From: Beroe ovata
Lineage: Eukaryota > Ctenophora > Nuda > Beroida > Beroidae
Direction of reading: 5' to 3'
NCBI GenBank assembly: GCA_946803715.1
Contig: CAMPET010000103.1
Location: forward strand, 3,537-15,310
DNA: 11,774 bases
The position numbers were made by a program, and so were the translations under genes. Shown in pieces: positions 1 through 7,212 of this stretch (position 1 is its first letter; the number at the start of each line of letters is the position of its first letter). The notes under the pieces are model-generated. The model had not been told where the DNA came from. It ran no database searches and was given only the letters and a program-made list of their open reading frames with translations.

Positions 1-1
1 G

Positions 2-45
2 TGTCACTATGGGGTGTCACTATGGGGTGTCACTATGGGGTGTCA
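2..45. repeat. 13-bp tandem repeat, 3 copies plus a partial
   Basis: The unit TGTCACTATGGGG occurs exactly at 2-14, 15-27 and 28-40, and then a partial copy (TGTCA) at 41-45 runs into unique sequence. The copies are identical, so the array is recent or conserved. The window edge cuts its left side, so the full copy number is unknown. No coding role is visible. Confidence 0.95.
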
Positions 46-118
46 ATGATGCTGCGTGTATAGTGTGTCAAGATTGAATTTGTGTCAAGGGTGAAGTCAG
101 ATATTGGACAAACAGACG

Positions 119-214
119 AGCACACACACACAGTACACAAACACGCACACACACACACTCACACACAAACCCACAGACAAACACACACACACACACAGAC
201 ACACACACACACAC
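119..214. repeat. (CA)n microsatellite, interrupted
   Basis: A CA-rich tract of about 95 bases with scattered interruptions. Open frames over it are only Thr/His repeats and are not real proteins. On the minus strand it reads GTGTGT and directly follows the end of the MORN exon, so it would form the start of that gene's next intron. Confidence 0.95.
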
Positions 215-583
215 CTATCCGTTCCATCCCGTTTTCCCACAGTCCCCCGAAGACGCACTCCTTACAGTGGAGTACACCGTGACCGTGTGCTTTATAGTCC
301 ACCACCTCGCCCAGGTACACCTGATCCTTGGTAAACTCGTACCTCAGCAGCTTGCTGCCTGCTTTTGTACCTGCACCCTCCTGCTGTCCGCCTTCCTCTG
401 AGAATACACATGTCAGGGTATTATTGTTGAGTTGTCATTCCAAGACTTATCATATAGCTTGGTGTTAGAATTGGTAGTGTGAACTTGTTAAAGGTGGGGA
501 GGGTTTGACAGTGTGTTGGACTATAGTATTGGCAGTTAGCTTACCTTCTGCAACATTCGGTTCAGGAGTTTTGGAAGTGAAAG
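215..583 (-). CDS. MORN-repeat protein, two internal exons (partial)
   Basis: Two minus-strand exons join in phase. Exon 583-545 (39 nt) has acceptor CCGCCAG and donor AG|GTAAG at 544. Exon 397-215 has acceptor TATTCTCAG and a donor of GGATAG|GTGTGT. The joined frame reads an acidic/Gln linker, then YLGEVVDYKAHGHGVLHC, then VFGGLWENGMERIG. The spacing of Tyr/Phe-x-Gly, Trp, His-Gly-x-Gly and Asn-Gly is that of MORN repeats (family consensus YxGxWxxGxxHGxG). MORN repeats are protein or lipid interaction modules found in junctophilins, radial-spoke proteins and PIP kinases. Here only about one and a half repeats are seen and the gene runs off the left edge. A second donor at 265 (T|GTAAGG) has the same phase. 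The first exon may be the one at 3379-3910. The exact gene is not recognised. Confidence 0.6.
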
Positions 584-1522
584 CTGGCGGTAGGCCAAGA
601 TTGATGTGAGAACTCCAAAATGACCTCATCAAAATTAAAAAAACAACTTTTGGTGGCAACTTATTGATTTTGGAAAATGCGCTTCGCAAACTATAGTGTG
701 GTATAGCGTCAAACCAACAGAGCTGTTTTGTGACACGACTATTATAGCAACAGGTTGTAGTATAACTATAGTGAACAATGACCTTAGTCATTGATTTGAT
801 TGTTGATTTCATAAAACAAAGGATGATTTTGATGAAAGGATGAGCAATATCTCCCATCGCGTGTGTATGAGGAGTTAGTACTGAGTAATTGTTAAACAGT
901 CATGTGATAATAGGTATTGAAAGCACAGTGTGATGCCACAGCCGATGCCACAACAAATTAGGGAAAGCTTAGACCGGCTGGAGCCCTGACCTATTCTGTT
1001 GTTTTTACTGGTTAAGGTTTAGTGGTACTTAATCAGCCAAAGTAAGCAAGCGACACATTCAAAGTGCCGCGCTCCCACTTTCGCTGTCGGTCTCATTTCT
1101 TATTCTGAAGGGTCTTGCCTCTATTTTGACAGTTGTCAGCTGTGCAATGCATAAGCTTGAGAATAATTCCCCCACCCTGAGGTGAGCGGAAGTCCGCGCA
1201 TTGCAGCTATGCCGGACACAACACCACTCATTGTCCAATGTCTTCTACAATTGACTGCAATGGAAAATACATTGAGAAGATGACTGATCATTGATCTCAC
1301 ACGTAGCTCTACAGCAGCTGTACTCTCATCCGTACTCTCGAATCAGTACAATCAGACATCGATTGGGGAGGAGAAGCGAACACTCAGACAACATCTGCAG
1401 GCATGCTGTGTGTCATTGATCTCACCACGCTGAAATGTAGCTACATGCAGCTTATACTAATAATATGCCCATTTCTTCTCCGAGCTGTTCACTAGAGTAT
1501 CAAATCTGTCGACTTGTTGTCA
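584..1522. other. Gene-free stretch upstream of the sulfotransferase
   Basis: No convincing coding exon was found on either strand. The 130-residue minus-strand open frame over 465-857 is mostly intronic and is real only in its last 39 nt (583-545). Features present are an isolated TTAGACCGGC near 970, which resembles the 11-bp array at 4306, and a possible small hairpin at 1192-1217. If the two minus-strand exon groups belong to one gene, this stretch is part of its long intron as well as the sulfotransferase 5' flank. Confidence 0.5.
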
Positions 1523-1530
1523 TATATATA
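1523..1530 (+). promoter_or_regulatory. Candidate TATA box of the sulfotransferase gene
   Basis: TATATATA lies 67 nt before the sulfotransferase ATG and no other ATG occurs between them. A start site about 30 nt downstream would give a 5' leader of roughly 40 nt. This is inferred from position and motif only. Confidence 0.35.
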
Positions 1531-1596
1531 TTTGCTGAGCTTCGGCGCAAGAATAGCCATTAGCCGGGGTGCAAACTGCACGATCATATCATCATC

Positions 1597-2892
1597 ATGA
1601 GACCGGCGAGCAATTTCCTCCTCCTCACTTCCCTCCTACTTCTCTCCCCAATCGTGCTACTGCTTCTCCTATCTTGTTCCTCTACACAGAACTTCATAAC
1701 AGAGATCATCTCCTCGTCTTCAGACAATCTCATCTCCCCCGCGAGAAACACCACGATCCCATCCCATCACGATGTCGGGAAATCCTCCCCGCGTGTAATC
1801 CCGTACACCCCCGATCCGGGACTCAGTGCTCCCATCAACTCCACAAAACGTTTCGTCATCCTTCTCACTTCCTTCCGTGGAGGTAGCACGTTTTTGGGAA
1901 AGTTGTTCGAGGAGAATCCCGATGTGCAGTATTTGTTCGAGCCGCTGCACAGCGGGGGCTTGGCATTGATGATGAGAAACCAGGATCGTCTGAGCGGGTG
2001 TACTCAACAGCACACTCCCAGAGAGCAGCGTATACTGTATCTCAAACAGTTAATTGAGTGTGGAGAGGTGTTTCCCAACAAACTGGGATATGTGGAGAAG
2101 TACCGGATTTGTGGTGGCGAGGAGGAAAATTTGCGGAGATTTGAGGGATCGGAGTGTCCGCTAGACTCACAAGTTGGTAGTGATGATGACCGGATCAGAC
2201 TGATGACATCAGTGTGTGAGTCTCGCGATACCACTGTGGTGAAAGTTATCCGCCTATCCTCGCTCCGAGACTTGCTTCTGATCAGGGACATACGGAATGT
2301 GGATTTCAGAGTGGTGCACCTCCTCCGACACCCTATCGGCATCATGAATGCACGTCAAGGTTGGAGCAGATTCGATTATAAACCGTACAGGTTTTGGGCC
2401 AAAGTTGAGACATACCCGGAGCAGGAGTTAGAGACGATTAGAGCATGGCAGGCTCATGTCTACTGCTCCAATGCCCTGGAGACAATGAGACTTCTGGAGG
2501 CGGAACCCTGGCTGAAAGAGAGGTATTTGCTTGTGACTCACACAGAACTAGGCCTCAACCCAGTGGAGACATCGAGCACAATTTACAATCATGTTGGTCT
2601 TACTATGCCGGCATACCTGAAAGACTTTGTAAGAGACACAACGACTGGCCAAGCTGAAGACAGGATGAAAAACACTACGAATAAGCAGGGGAAAGTGTTC
2701 GTAACTTCGAAGGATTCAGCATCAATTATATCTAAGTGGAAAGCCATGGACAAGCTGAAAATGTCGGGAATTCGGACTGTTGACACAATATGTAGCAAAT
2801 TGATGTCGATTCTTGAGGAAGAATCGCCCTTTGAGGCGCTGGATTTGATGAGTCAACTTCAAATATACAGTCAACCTGAGTTGGTATTGTGA
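1597..2892 (+). CDS. Carbohydrate (keratan/chondroitin-type) sulfotransferase, intronless
   Basis: A complete 431-residue type II membrane protein of the CHST1-7-like sulfotransferase family. The family transfers sulfate from PAPS to a 6-hydroxyl of Gal, GlcNAc or GalNAc on glycans in the Golgi lumen. A short cytoplasmic tail precedes a Leu-rich membrane anchor (about residues 7-27), then a Ser/Pro-rich stem with sequons at N51 and N81. The 5'-phosphosulfate loop is SFRGGSTFLG (92-101), followed by NPDVQYLFEPLH (107-118). The family usually has RSGS, so the second loop residue (Ser to Gly) is unusual. The 3'-phosphate motif is RVVHLLRHPIGIMNAR (238-253), where the family usually has LVRDPRAxxxSR: Asp is His and the terminal Ser is Asn here. 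Cysteines at 135, 155, 172, 187 and 207 could form luminal disulfides. Length is normal for the family. The ATG follows a TATA-like box and starts exactly at the signal-anchor. Sugar specificity cannot be told. Confidence 0.92.
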   Translation: MRPASNFLLLTSLLLLSPIVLLLLLSCSSTQNFITEIISSSSDNLISPARNTTIPSHHDVGKSSPRVIPYTPDPGLSAPINSTKRFVILLTSFRGGSTFLGKLFEENPDVQYLFEPLHSGGLALMMRNQDRLSGCTQQHTPREQRILYLKQLIECGEVFPNKLGYVEKYRICGGEEENLRRFEGSECPLDSQVGSDDDRIRLMTSVCESRDTTVVKVIRLSSLRDLLLIRDIRNVDFRVVHLLRHPIGIMNARQGWSRFDYKPYRFWAKVETYPEQELETIRAWQAHVYCSNALETMRLLEAEPWLKERYLLVTHTELGLNPVETSSTIYNHVGLTMPAYLKDFVRDTTTGQAEDRMKNTTNKQGKVFVTSKDSASIISKWKAMDKLKMSGIRTVDTICSKLMSILEEESPFEALDLMSQLQIYSQPELVL

Positions 2893-2925
2893 TCTATGTT
2901 GTCAGGGTGATCTATGTTGTCAGGG
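2890..2925 (+). repeat. 18-bp direct tandem duplication starting at the stop codon
   Basis: The unit TGATCTATGTTGTCAGGG is present twice without change (2890-2907 and 2908-2925). The first three bases of the first copy are the sulfotransferase TGA stop, so the duplication places a second in-frame TGA 18 nt downstream and leaves the protein unchanged. Confidence 0.95.
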
Positions 2926-3378
2926 TTTAGGGTTTCTTATTTACATCTTCAAAAGTTGAAACTGCTCAGGGGGAGTGGTGGTAACGTTAATTTGTCTGAA
3001 TTATGCATTTTTGAAGATTTTCACATTACAATTAGGATTCCATTTTGTCTGTTCATTTATATATTTTGGTCTGGCATAATATTTCCTTGTGTTTGATAAC
3101 TGGCACCCATGACAAACAATCCCACAACATCTTGAACTTATTTAGGTTAGCCTATGATACAACATTCCACCAGAGCATAGATATAACGTGCCCAGCCCGG
3201 GCTGAGTGCAATTGATTGCACCCTGCACGCGGTTAGACTTAGAAATTTGTTTAAATTGAAGAATTAGAAACCGCTGAGTCCATCTAAAACACCATATTCT
3301 GGGGCTAACATTTAAATCAAATGCAGTAGGTAATACTAACTTACTGCAGTGGTACAACTATTCTGAAGTTGAACTTAC
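2926..3378. other. Non-coding stretch with clustered perfect palindromes
   Basis: Plus strand: 3' flank of the sulfotransferase, with no AATAAA recognised. Minus strand: intron following the exon at 3379-3910. Short open frames here lack protein-like composition. Three inverted repeats are visible: CAGCCCGGGCTG at 3193-3204 (perfect), GTGCAAT-TG-ATTGCAC at 3206-3221 (perfect arms), and TGCAGTAGGT / ACTTACTGCA at 3322-3348 (one mismatch). Confidence 0.6.
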
Positions 3379-3910
3379 CAGGACCAGGCATTTTTGCTTC
3401 GCTGTGTCTCCGTTTGTTGAGCATGATCTCCTTGAACGATTTAACCTGCATCGGTATCTGCAGACTATATTTCCGTGATCGGGGCGAGTTCTTGGCGAAT
3501 GCCGGCAGTTTGGGCGACAGCATGAAGTTGTCTGTTTCCGCCACATCCCCATTGATGGAATCCACATCATCGTAATTGTCAATCAGCTGCCGATCTATTC
3601 TGTCGAAACTCGGTGAGTTGACATTGACAAGGACGAGGGAAGCACGAGCCGATGACCCGCCCGGTTTAGTGCAGACGGTCCTGCGGAGGTGAGAAGGCGA
3701 GCTTCTGACGAGGGGAGAGGGGGGCAGAAGCTGGTGCCGGTGGGGTGCAGCAGGGGAGTGAATGGGCGTGGTCCCCCCGTTAAGAGGGATGTTCAGCATG
3801 TTGAACGCGAGAGTACGGTCATCAGACGTGTTAAACTCCTGTCTAACCCCCTGGATAATGGACTGGAGGAAGGAATCGCTGTTGTTTGATCCTCTGCGAG
3901 ACAGAGGCAT
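3379..3910 (-). CDS. First coding exon of a Ser/Pro-rich protein, possibly the MORN gene
   Basis: An open exon of 177 codons plus one base begins with ATG at 3910 and ends at a strong donor, CCTG|GTAAGT (3378). The encoded N-terminus is hydrophilic and Ser/Pro/Arg-rich, and I recognise no enzyme domain. Two RRxS sites fit basophilic kinase consensus: RRGS (Ser8) and KRRHS (Ser170). A proline-rich stretch lies around residues 48-75 and an acidic segment DNYDDVDSINGD follows. The most ordered-looking part is a short amphipathic segment, VKSFKEIMLNKRRHS, near the exon end, which could be a binding helix. The exon ends in phase 1. The exon at 583-545 accepts phase 1, so both could belong to one MORN gene whose intron encloses the sulfotransferase. 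Codon use and the absence of stops over 532 nt support real coding. Function is unknown. Confidence 0.65.
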
Positions 3911-4007
3911 GATCTAGTGTGTGTGTGTGTTTTCCTCCTGTGACGAGAATTGTGATGAGAGCTTCTATCTGCAGCAAGTCGCGCAGTTGAGATGCTGTTG
4001 CTATCGC

Positions 4008-4019
4008 GTACACGTGTAC
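4008..4019. promoter_or_regulatory. Perfect palindrome with an E-box upstream of the minus-strand gene
   Basis: GTACACGTGTAC is a perfect 12-bp palindrome containing CACGTG, the core bound by bHLH-zip factors (USF, MYC/MAX). It lies about 100 bp upstream of the ATG at 3910. A second perfect palindrome, GTTTTCGAAAAC, is at 4049-4060, and a TATAAA-like box reads on the minus strand at 4125-4120. A promoter role is inferred from motif and place. Confidence 0.35.
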
Positions 4020-4303
4020 TGCACGAGACGGTTTGAGAAAATCTCTCGGTTTTCGAAAACTACGGAAAACGAAATAACAACAACAAACAAGTAAACAACA
4101 ATAAGAACCCCTGTTTAACTTTATAATAGTTGCTCTACAAACTTGTCAGATTCATAGGTACTATGTGTACTACAATTTATGTGTGTCTAAAGTTTGACAC
4201 ACCGCCCTGTATATTACAGTTGCGGGTTACCGTGTAGCCACACACACACAATAGCTCCATAGCTGCTTCGTGCGCTTGTTAAAACGCCGCGAGAATTCGG
4301 TAN

Positions 4304-4351
4304 GTTAGACCGGCATTAGACCGGCGTTAGACCGGCATTAGACCGGGGCCT
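4304..4351. repeat. 11-bp tandem repeat (TTAGACCGGCA/G), about four copies
   Basis: Four consecutive near-identical 11-mers beginning TTAGACCGG follow an N at 4303. Copies end in CA, CG, CA and GG. The N next to the array suggests that the assembler had trouble here. The same TTAGACCGGC core occurs once near 970. The array sits just left of the transposase remnant and may be near its left border. No matching inverted copy was found on the right side. Confidence 0.85.
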
Positions 4352-5253
4352 GGCCAAAGTGGCAAACGGACTTATGCCCCAGCAAAGATTTGAGAATATT
4401 CATTGTTAAATCTGCGCTAAAGCATAGTGTGAGCAGTGCTTCAGATTGGTCTGTGCCATTGGGAGGTCTGAGACAATAATCAATCAAAAAAGCGTGCACA
4501 AGCAAGTTAAAGATTCTACCATATATATCAGATGAAAATCTGAGAGATCATCTATGTTTCTTCACTGAAATCTTGATGAGCATGGAGAATATCACAAATA
4601 TCTTATCTATTCCAGTGCAGTGCTCAATCGACGAAACTGCTGTCACAGGAAGAATTTCGACCCGCAAGACAGAGGACGAAGGGGTAAGGCTGGTACCTAT
4701 ATGGTGTGGCCAGTAGTGATCCATTTCAGCGTGTTTGCCTCCTTATGCCACCAAACAATTATGGAGAAATTACAGTCACTGACACTTCCATCACACTACA
4801 TAGCTTGGAGGCATGCCCCAAATTACTACAGGATAAAGTTATTGCAAGAGGGACCTCATATGCCACCATCATTTTGCTTCTATTAACAACGAACCCGAAA
4901 CCTTATGCCCTGGGGTTATATTGTGTGACTGGGGGATTTGATTCCACAACGCTGAGTAAGGTGCACAGGACATTGAAAAAAACTGCTGAAACAGTGGGCG
5001 TCCGCCTTGTAACCTTCCCGAGAGATGGGACAACTGTCCTCCGCTCAGTTCAATGGAGCGCTCAATACAATTTTCAATTGAACTTTAGATGGTTAACTGA
5101 GCTCTCTGTGCCAGTTGAATGTTTGTTCAATACAATCGGCACAGAAACGCTAGAATTCCCCATGCAAGATATCTTACATGTGCTAAAAAAGTTAAGAAAT
5201 AACATCAAGCACACTGAAACCAGATGCATGGTACTCGGACATGATAATTTGAG

Positions 5254-5363
5254 GTGAGTCCTAGGAAATTGAAGCATTAGTGATTTGAAGCCTTGAAACA
5301 GGCCCAAGTAATGCGAGGAAATTAATTTACGTTTCTAGGGTATCTAACATGATATTTTCTCAG
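5254..5363 (+). other. Intron inside the transposase remnant
   Basis: A 110-nt intron with donor GAG|GTGAGT and acceptor TTTTCTCAG|G. Removing it restores the phase exactly (AG|G gives Arg) between HDNLR and WDFIFELIREN. A preserved intron shows that the sequence was a spliced nuclear gene and that this copy came by DNA transfer, not as a processed retrocopy. Confidence 0.8.
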
Positions 5364-6141
5364 GTGGGACTTCATCTTTGAACTCATCAGGGAAAACCCT
5401 CAACTCCTGCCCTTTACCTCATTGAGTGGGTTGCTTCTCACCGACAGACAGGACCCTTCTCTTGTTGCGGACATTTCATGTTTGTATAAGTGGTTCATGG
5501 CGAAAGGATATAGTGCCATGGGAATTTACCTTAAATGTACTCAATTTTTGATAGAGGCATTTTTTGATAAGTATATCAGTCCTGAAGAAAGGCTTTTCAA
5601 AGCCTGGTATTCGAAAACGTTTTTTCTGGGTCTGGAACAGTAAAACTGATAATGTCAATCAGTTCATGTCTTGGCAAACGTTCAAGGACCTTAAAACATG
5701 CTGTGACGGCTTAGTGCTGTATTTGTTAGAGTTTTCTTCCAAGTTCAAAGAAGCCCCAGTTGTTCCTTTTTATGTGGGTTCAGATCCAAATGAGCAAGCA
5801 CATGCTTATGTTCGTGTTTCACAGTCTGCAGGAAGGCGAACCAACCTAGATTGTTCTACATTAGCTTATGGCCTTGAAAAGCTGAACATGAACTCTTCAA
5901 TGCCTGGACAAGAAGCTTTTCAAATCGCTCATACAAGAGGAAGGACTGTTTTGAAAGAAGCTGTTCCATTGGCAAGTTTTGAATCACTGAAGGAGAAAAA
6001 GACCCTAGATCAGAAATTGTGGTATGGGAAAGATCTGAATGTACAGGGTCTGAGAAACTCCATGAAAAATGGCACCCAATCCTGTATAGAAGACTGCAAA
6101 AAATTGCTGTTACCGTTTTTCATGGATGTCACTGCAGACAA

Positions 6142-6167
6142 GATTCCAAAAGTTGATTCCAAAAGTT
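6142..6167 (+). repeat. 13-bp tandem duplication truncating the transposase frame
   Basis: GATTCCAAAAGTT is repeated exactly twice (6142-6154, 6155-6167). Thirteen is not a multiple of three, so the second copy shifts the frame and leads to TGA at 6167-6169. The frame skipping one copy stays open for about 20 more codons. Confidence 0.9.
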
Positions 6168-6358
6168 GAATCATTGAACTTGGGGTTAAAGGAAAATTTA
6201 CTACCTGTGACCAAAAAAATATGAAGCACGTGAAAGGGTAATTGTGTTTTCTTTCTAAGAAGCATGAACCATTGAAGTATTTCTGCCCTGAACACAGCAC
6301 CTCCGTAAATGGATGGGTGTTGGTCAAAGAAGGGAAGAGATATGTACGATGTCTTTTA

Positions 6359-7212
6359 TAAAAATGTCTTCACTTCTAAATAACTATGTCTTTATTATAG
6401 TCAAAAACAATTGATATTGTTTGGGTTTCGCAGCCACTTTGTACCTCTCCTAAGATAAAGAAATAATGTGATAGAGCTTAGTTCCTCGCCCGTCNCGTAA
6501 AATTAATAAAATTTGTTTACTTGAAAAATTTGTTTACTTAGTCATTTATATCTTTTGGAAAGCTTATACGTGGACTTTTTTGAATATTTGCCAAAAATTT
6601 TGCTAAATTTTCATTGTAAAGAGGATGGTATGTGGTAGTCCACTATCACTCCAACTAGGGAGGTGACCTCCCTAGTTTTAGTACGCGATATTTTCTATAG
6701 TTCCAGTCGAGTGATTATCCTAGATTGACAATGTTCGCGGTTAAGATCATTGATTTAATAACTAGACTCAACTGAACTCCTACATTGACGTATGTACCAT
6801 AATTTTTGTGTAAGTGTAACGAGTTTTGAATTTTATAGTCATCGATTCAAATTCGTGGTATGGTCTATGGACATCAACAAATCAAGAATAACAATCTCAA
6901 TCACAGAAAAATTGCAAGATAAAATATTCTTGGTATCAGATGCAATGGCAAATATCTTTCTGCTCTGTCGCCGCTGGGATAAACATGATTTGAATGATAT
7001 AAGTACCTAATATTACAAAATAATTGTTCTGTGGGTTTAATGACAAGTTTGTGAATTATCTAATTCATTACTAACATTGAAACAATCTCTAAATCTAAAT
7101 TTAATTTGCATTTTAATTGTGTCTTTAAGCATAGGTGCTTTCAGCTGTTTAGTAATAAAGTGTTATGCTGTTCTATTACTAAGTATTGCTTCATGTTTTC
7201 CATGAGCCTACT
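6359..7212. other. AT-rich intergenic stretch with candidate polyadenylation signals
   Basis: No gene is supported here. AATAAA reads on the plus strand at 6505-6510, about 150 nt after the transposase remnant, and again near 7155. On the minus strand ATTAAA variants overlap and follow the stop at 7213 (near 7212-7217, 7036 and 7100) and could end the minus-strand gene. A nearly exact direct repeat of AAATTTGTTTACTT lies around 6510-6540. A plus frame at 6792-7010 has weak reverse-transcriptase-like flavour only. Confidence 0.5.
6653..6677. repeat. Perfect 25-bp inverted repeat (12-bp arms)
   Basis: AACTAGGGAGGT is followed by a single G and then its exact reverse complement, ACCTCCCTAGTT. 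It stands out in AT-rich surroundings. It could be a cruciform/hairpin, a dimeric protein site or the subterminal part of a small mobile element. No run of T's follows it that would suggest a Pol III terminator. Confidence 0.9.

Larger units (their letters stand above)
4480..6358 (+). pseudogene. Decayed P-element/THAP9-like transposase with one intron
   Basis: A continuous transposase-like protein can be followed through three reading frames. Segment 1 (4480-4713) carries QCSIDETAVTGRISTRK, a candidate first catalytic Asp. It shifts frame near 4706-4713, where TAG ends the first frame. Segment 2 (to 5253) has LVTFPRDGTTVLRS, a candidate second Asp, and MQDILHVLKKLRNNI, like the QDxxHxxxKLRN signature of P-type transposases. 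A clean 110-nt intron (GAG|GTGAGT at 5254, TTTTCTCAG to 5363) joins in phase to DRQDPSLVADI and SPEERLFKAWYSKTFF. A second shift lies in six T's at 5620-5625. Segment 3 carries VGSDPNEQAHAYVR, a candidate catalytic Glu. A 13-bp duplication (6142-6167) brings an early stop, yet coding-like sequence with FCPEHSTSVNGWV continues to a TAA at 6356-6358. No DNA-binding zinc domain was found upstream. Single-base shifts could partly be assembly errors. Family call rests on motif memory only. Confidence 0.6.

Noticed and set aside
82-334. Two open frames over the CA repeat
   Set aside because: They are translations of a dinucleotide repeat (Thr/His runs), and the right part is antisense to the MORN exon.
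1186-1217. Overlapping hairpins around GCGGAAGTCCGC and GTCCGCGCAT / ATGCCGGAC
   Set aside because: Short arms with a bulge, which can arise by chance in a stretch this size.
1720-2657. Other frames overlapping the sulfotransferase (1720-2013 minus, 2004-2345 minus, 2445-2657 plus)
   Set aside because: They are shadows of a well-supported conserved protein and lack their own family signals.
2914-3096. 60-codon plus-strand frame after the sulfotransferase
   Set aside because: Begins in the 18-bp duplication, has no recognisable motif and looks like 3' flank.
3142-3357. Possible terminal exon of the 3910 gene (minus strand)
   Set aside because: Acceptors exist (CTCAG near 3205, GTGCAG near 3228), but the added 17-25 residues look random and overlap palindromes. 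I prefer the phase link to the MORN exons, though this is not excluded.
6010-6327. Minus-strand frames over the transposase 3' part
   Set aside because: Antisense shadows; the plus strand carries the family motifs.
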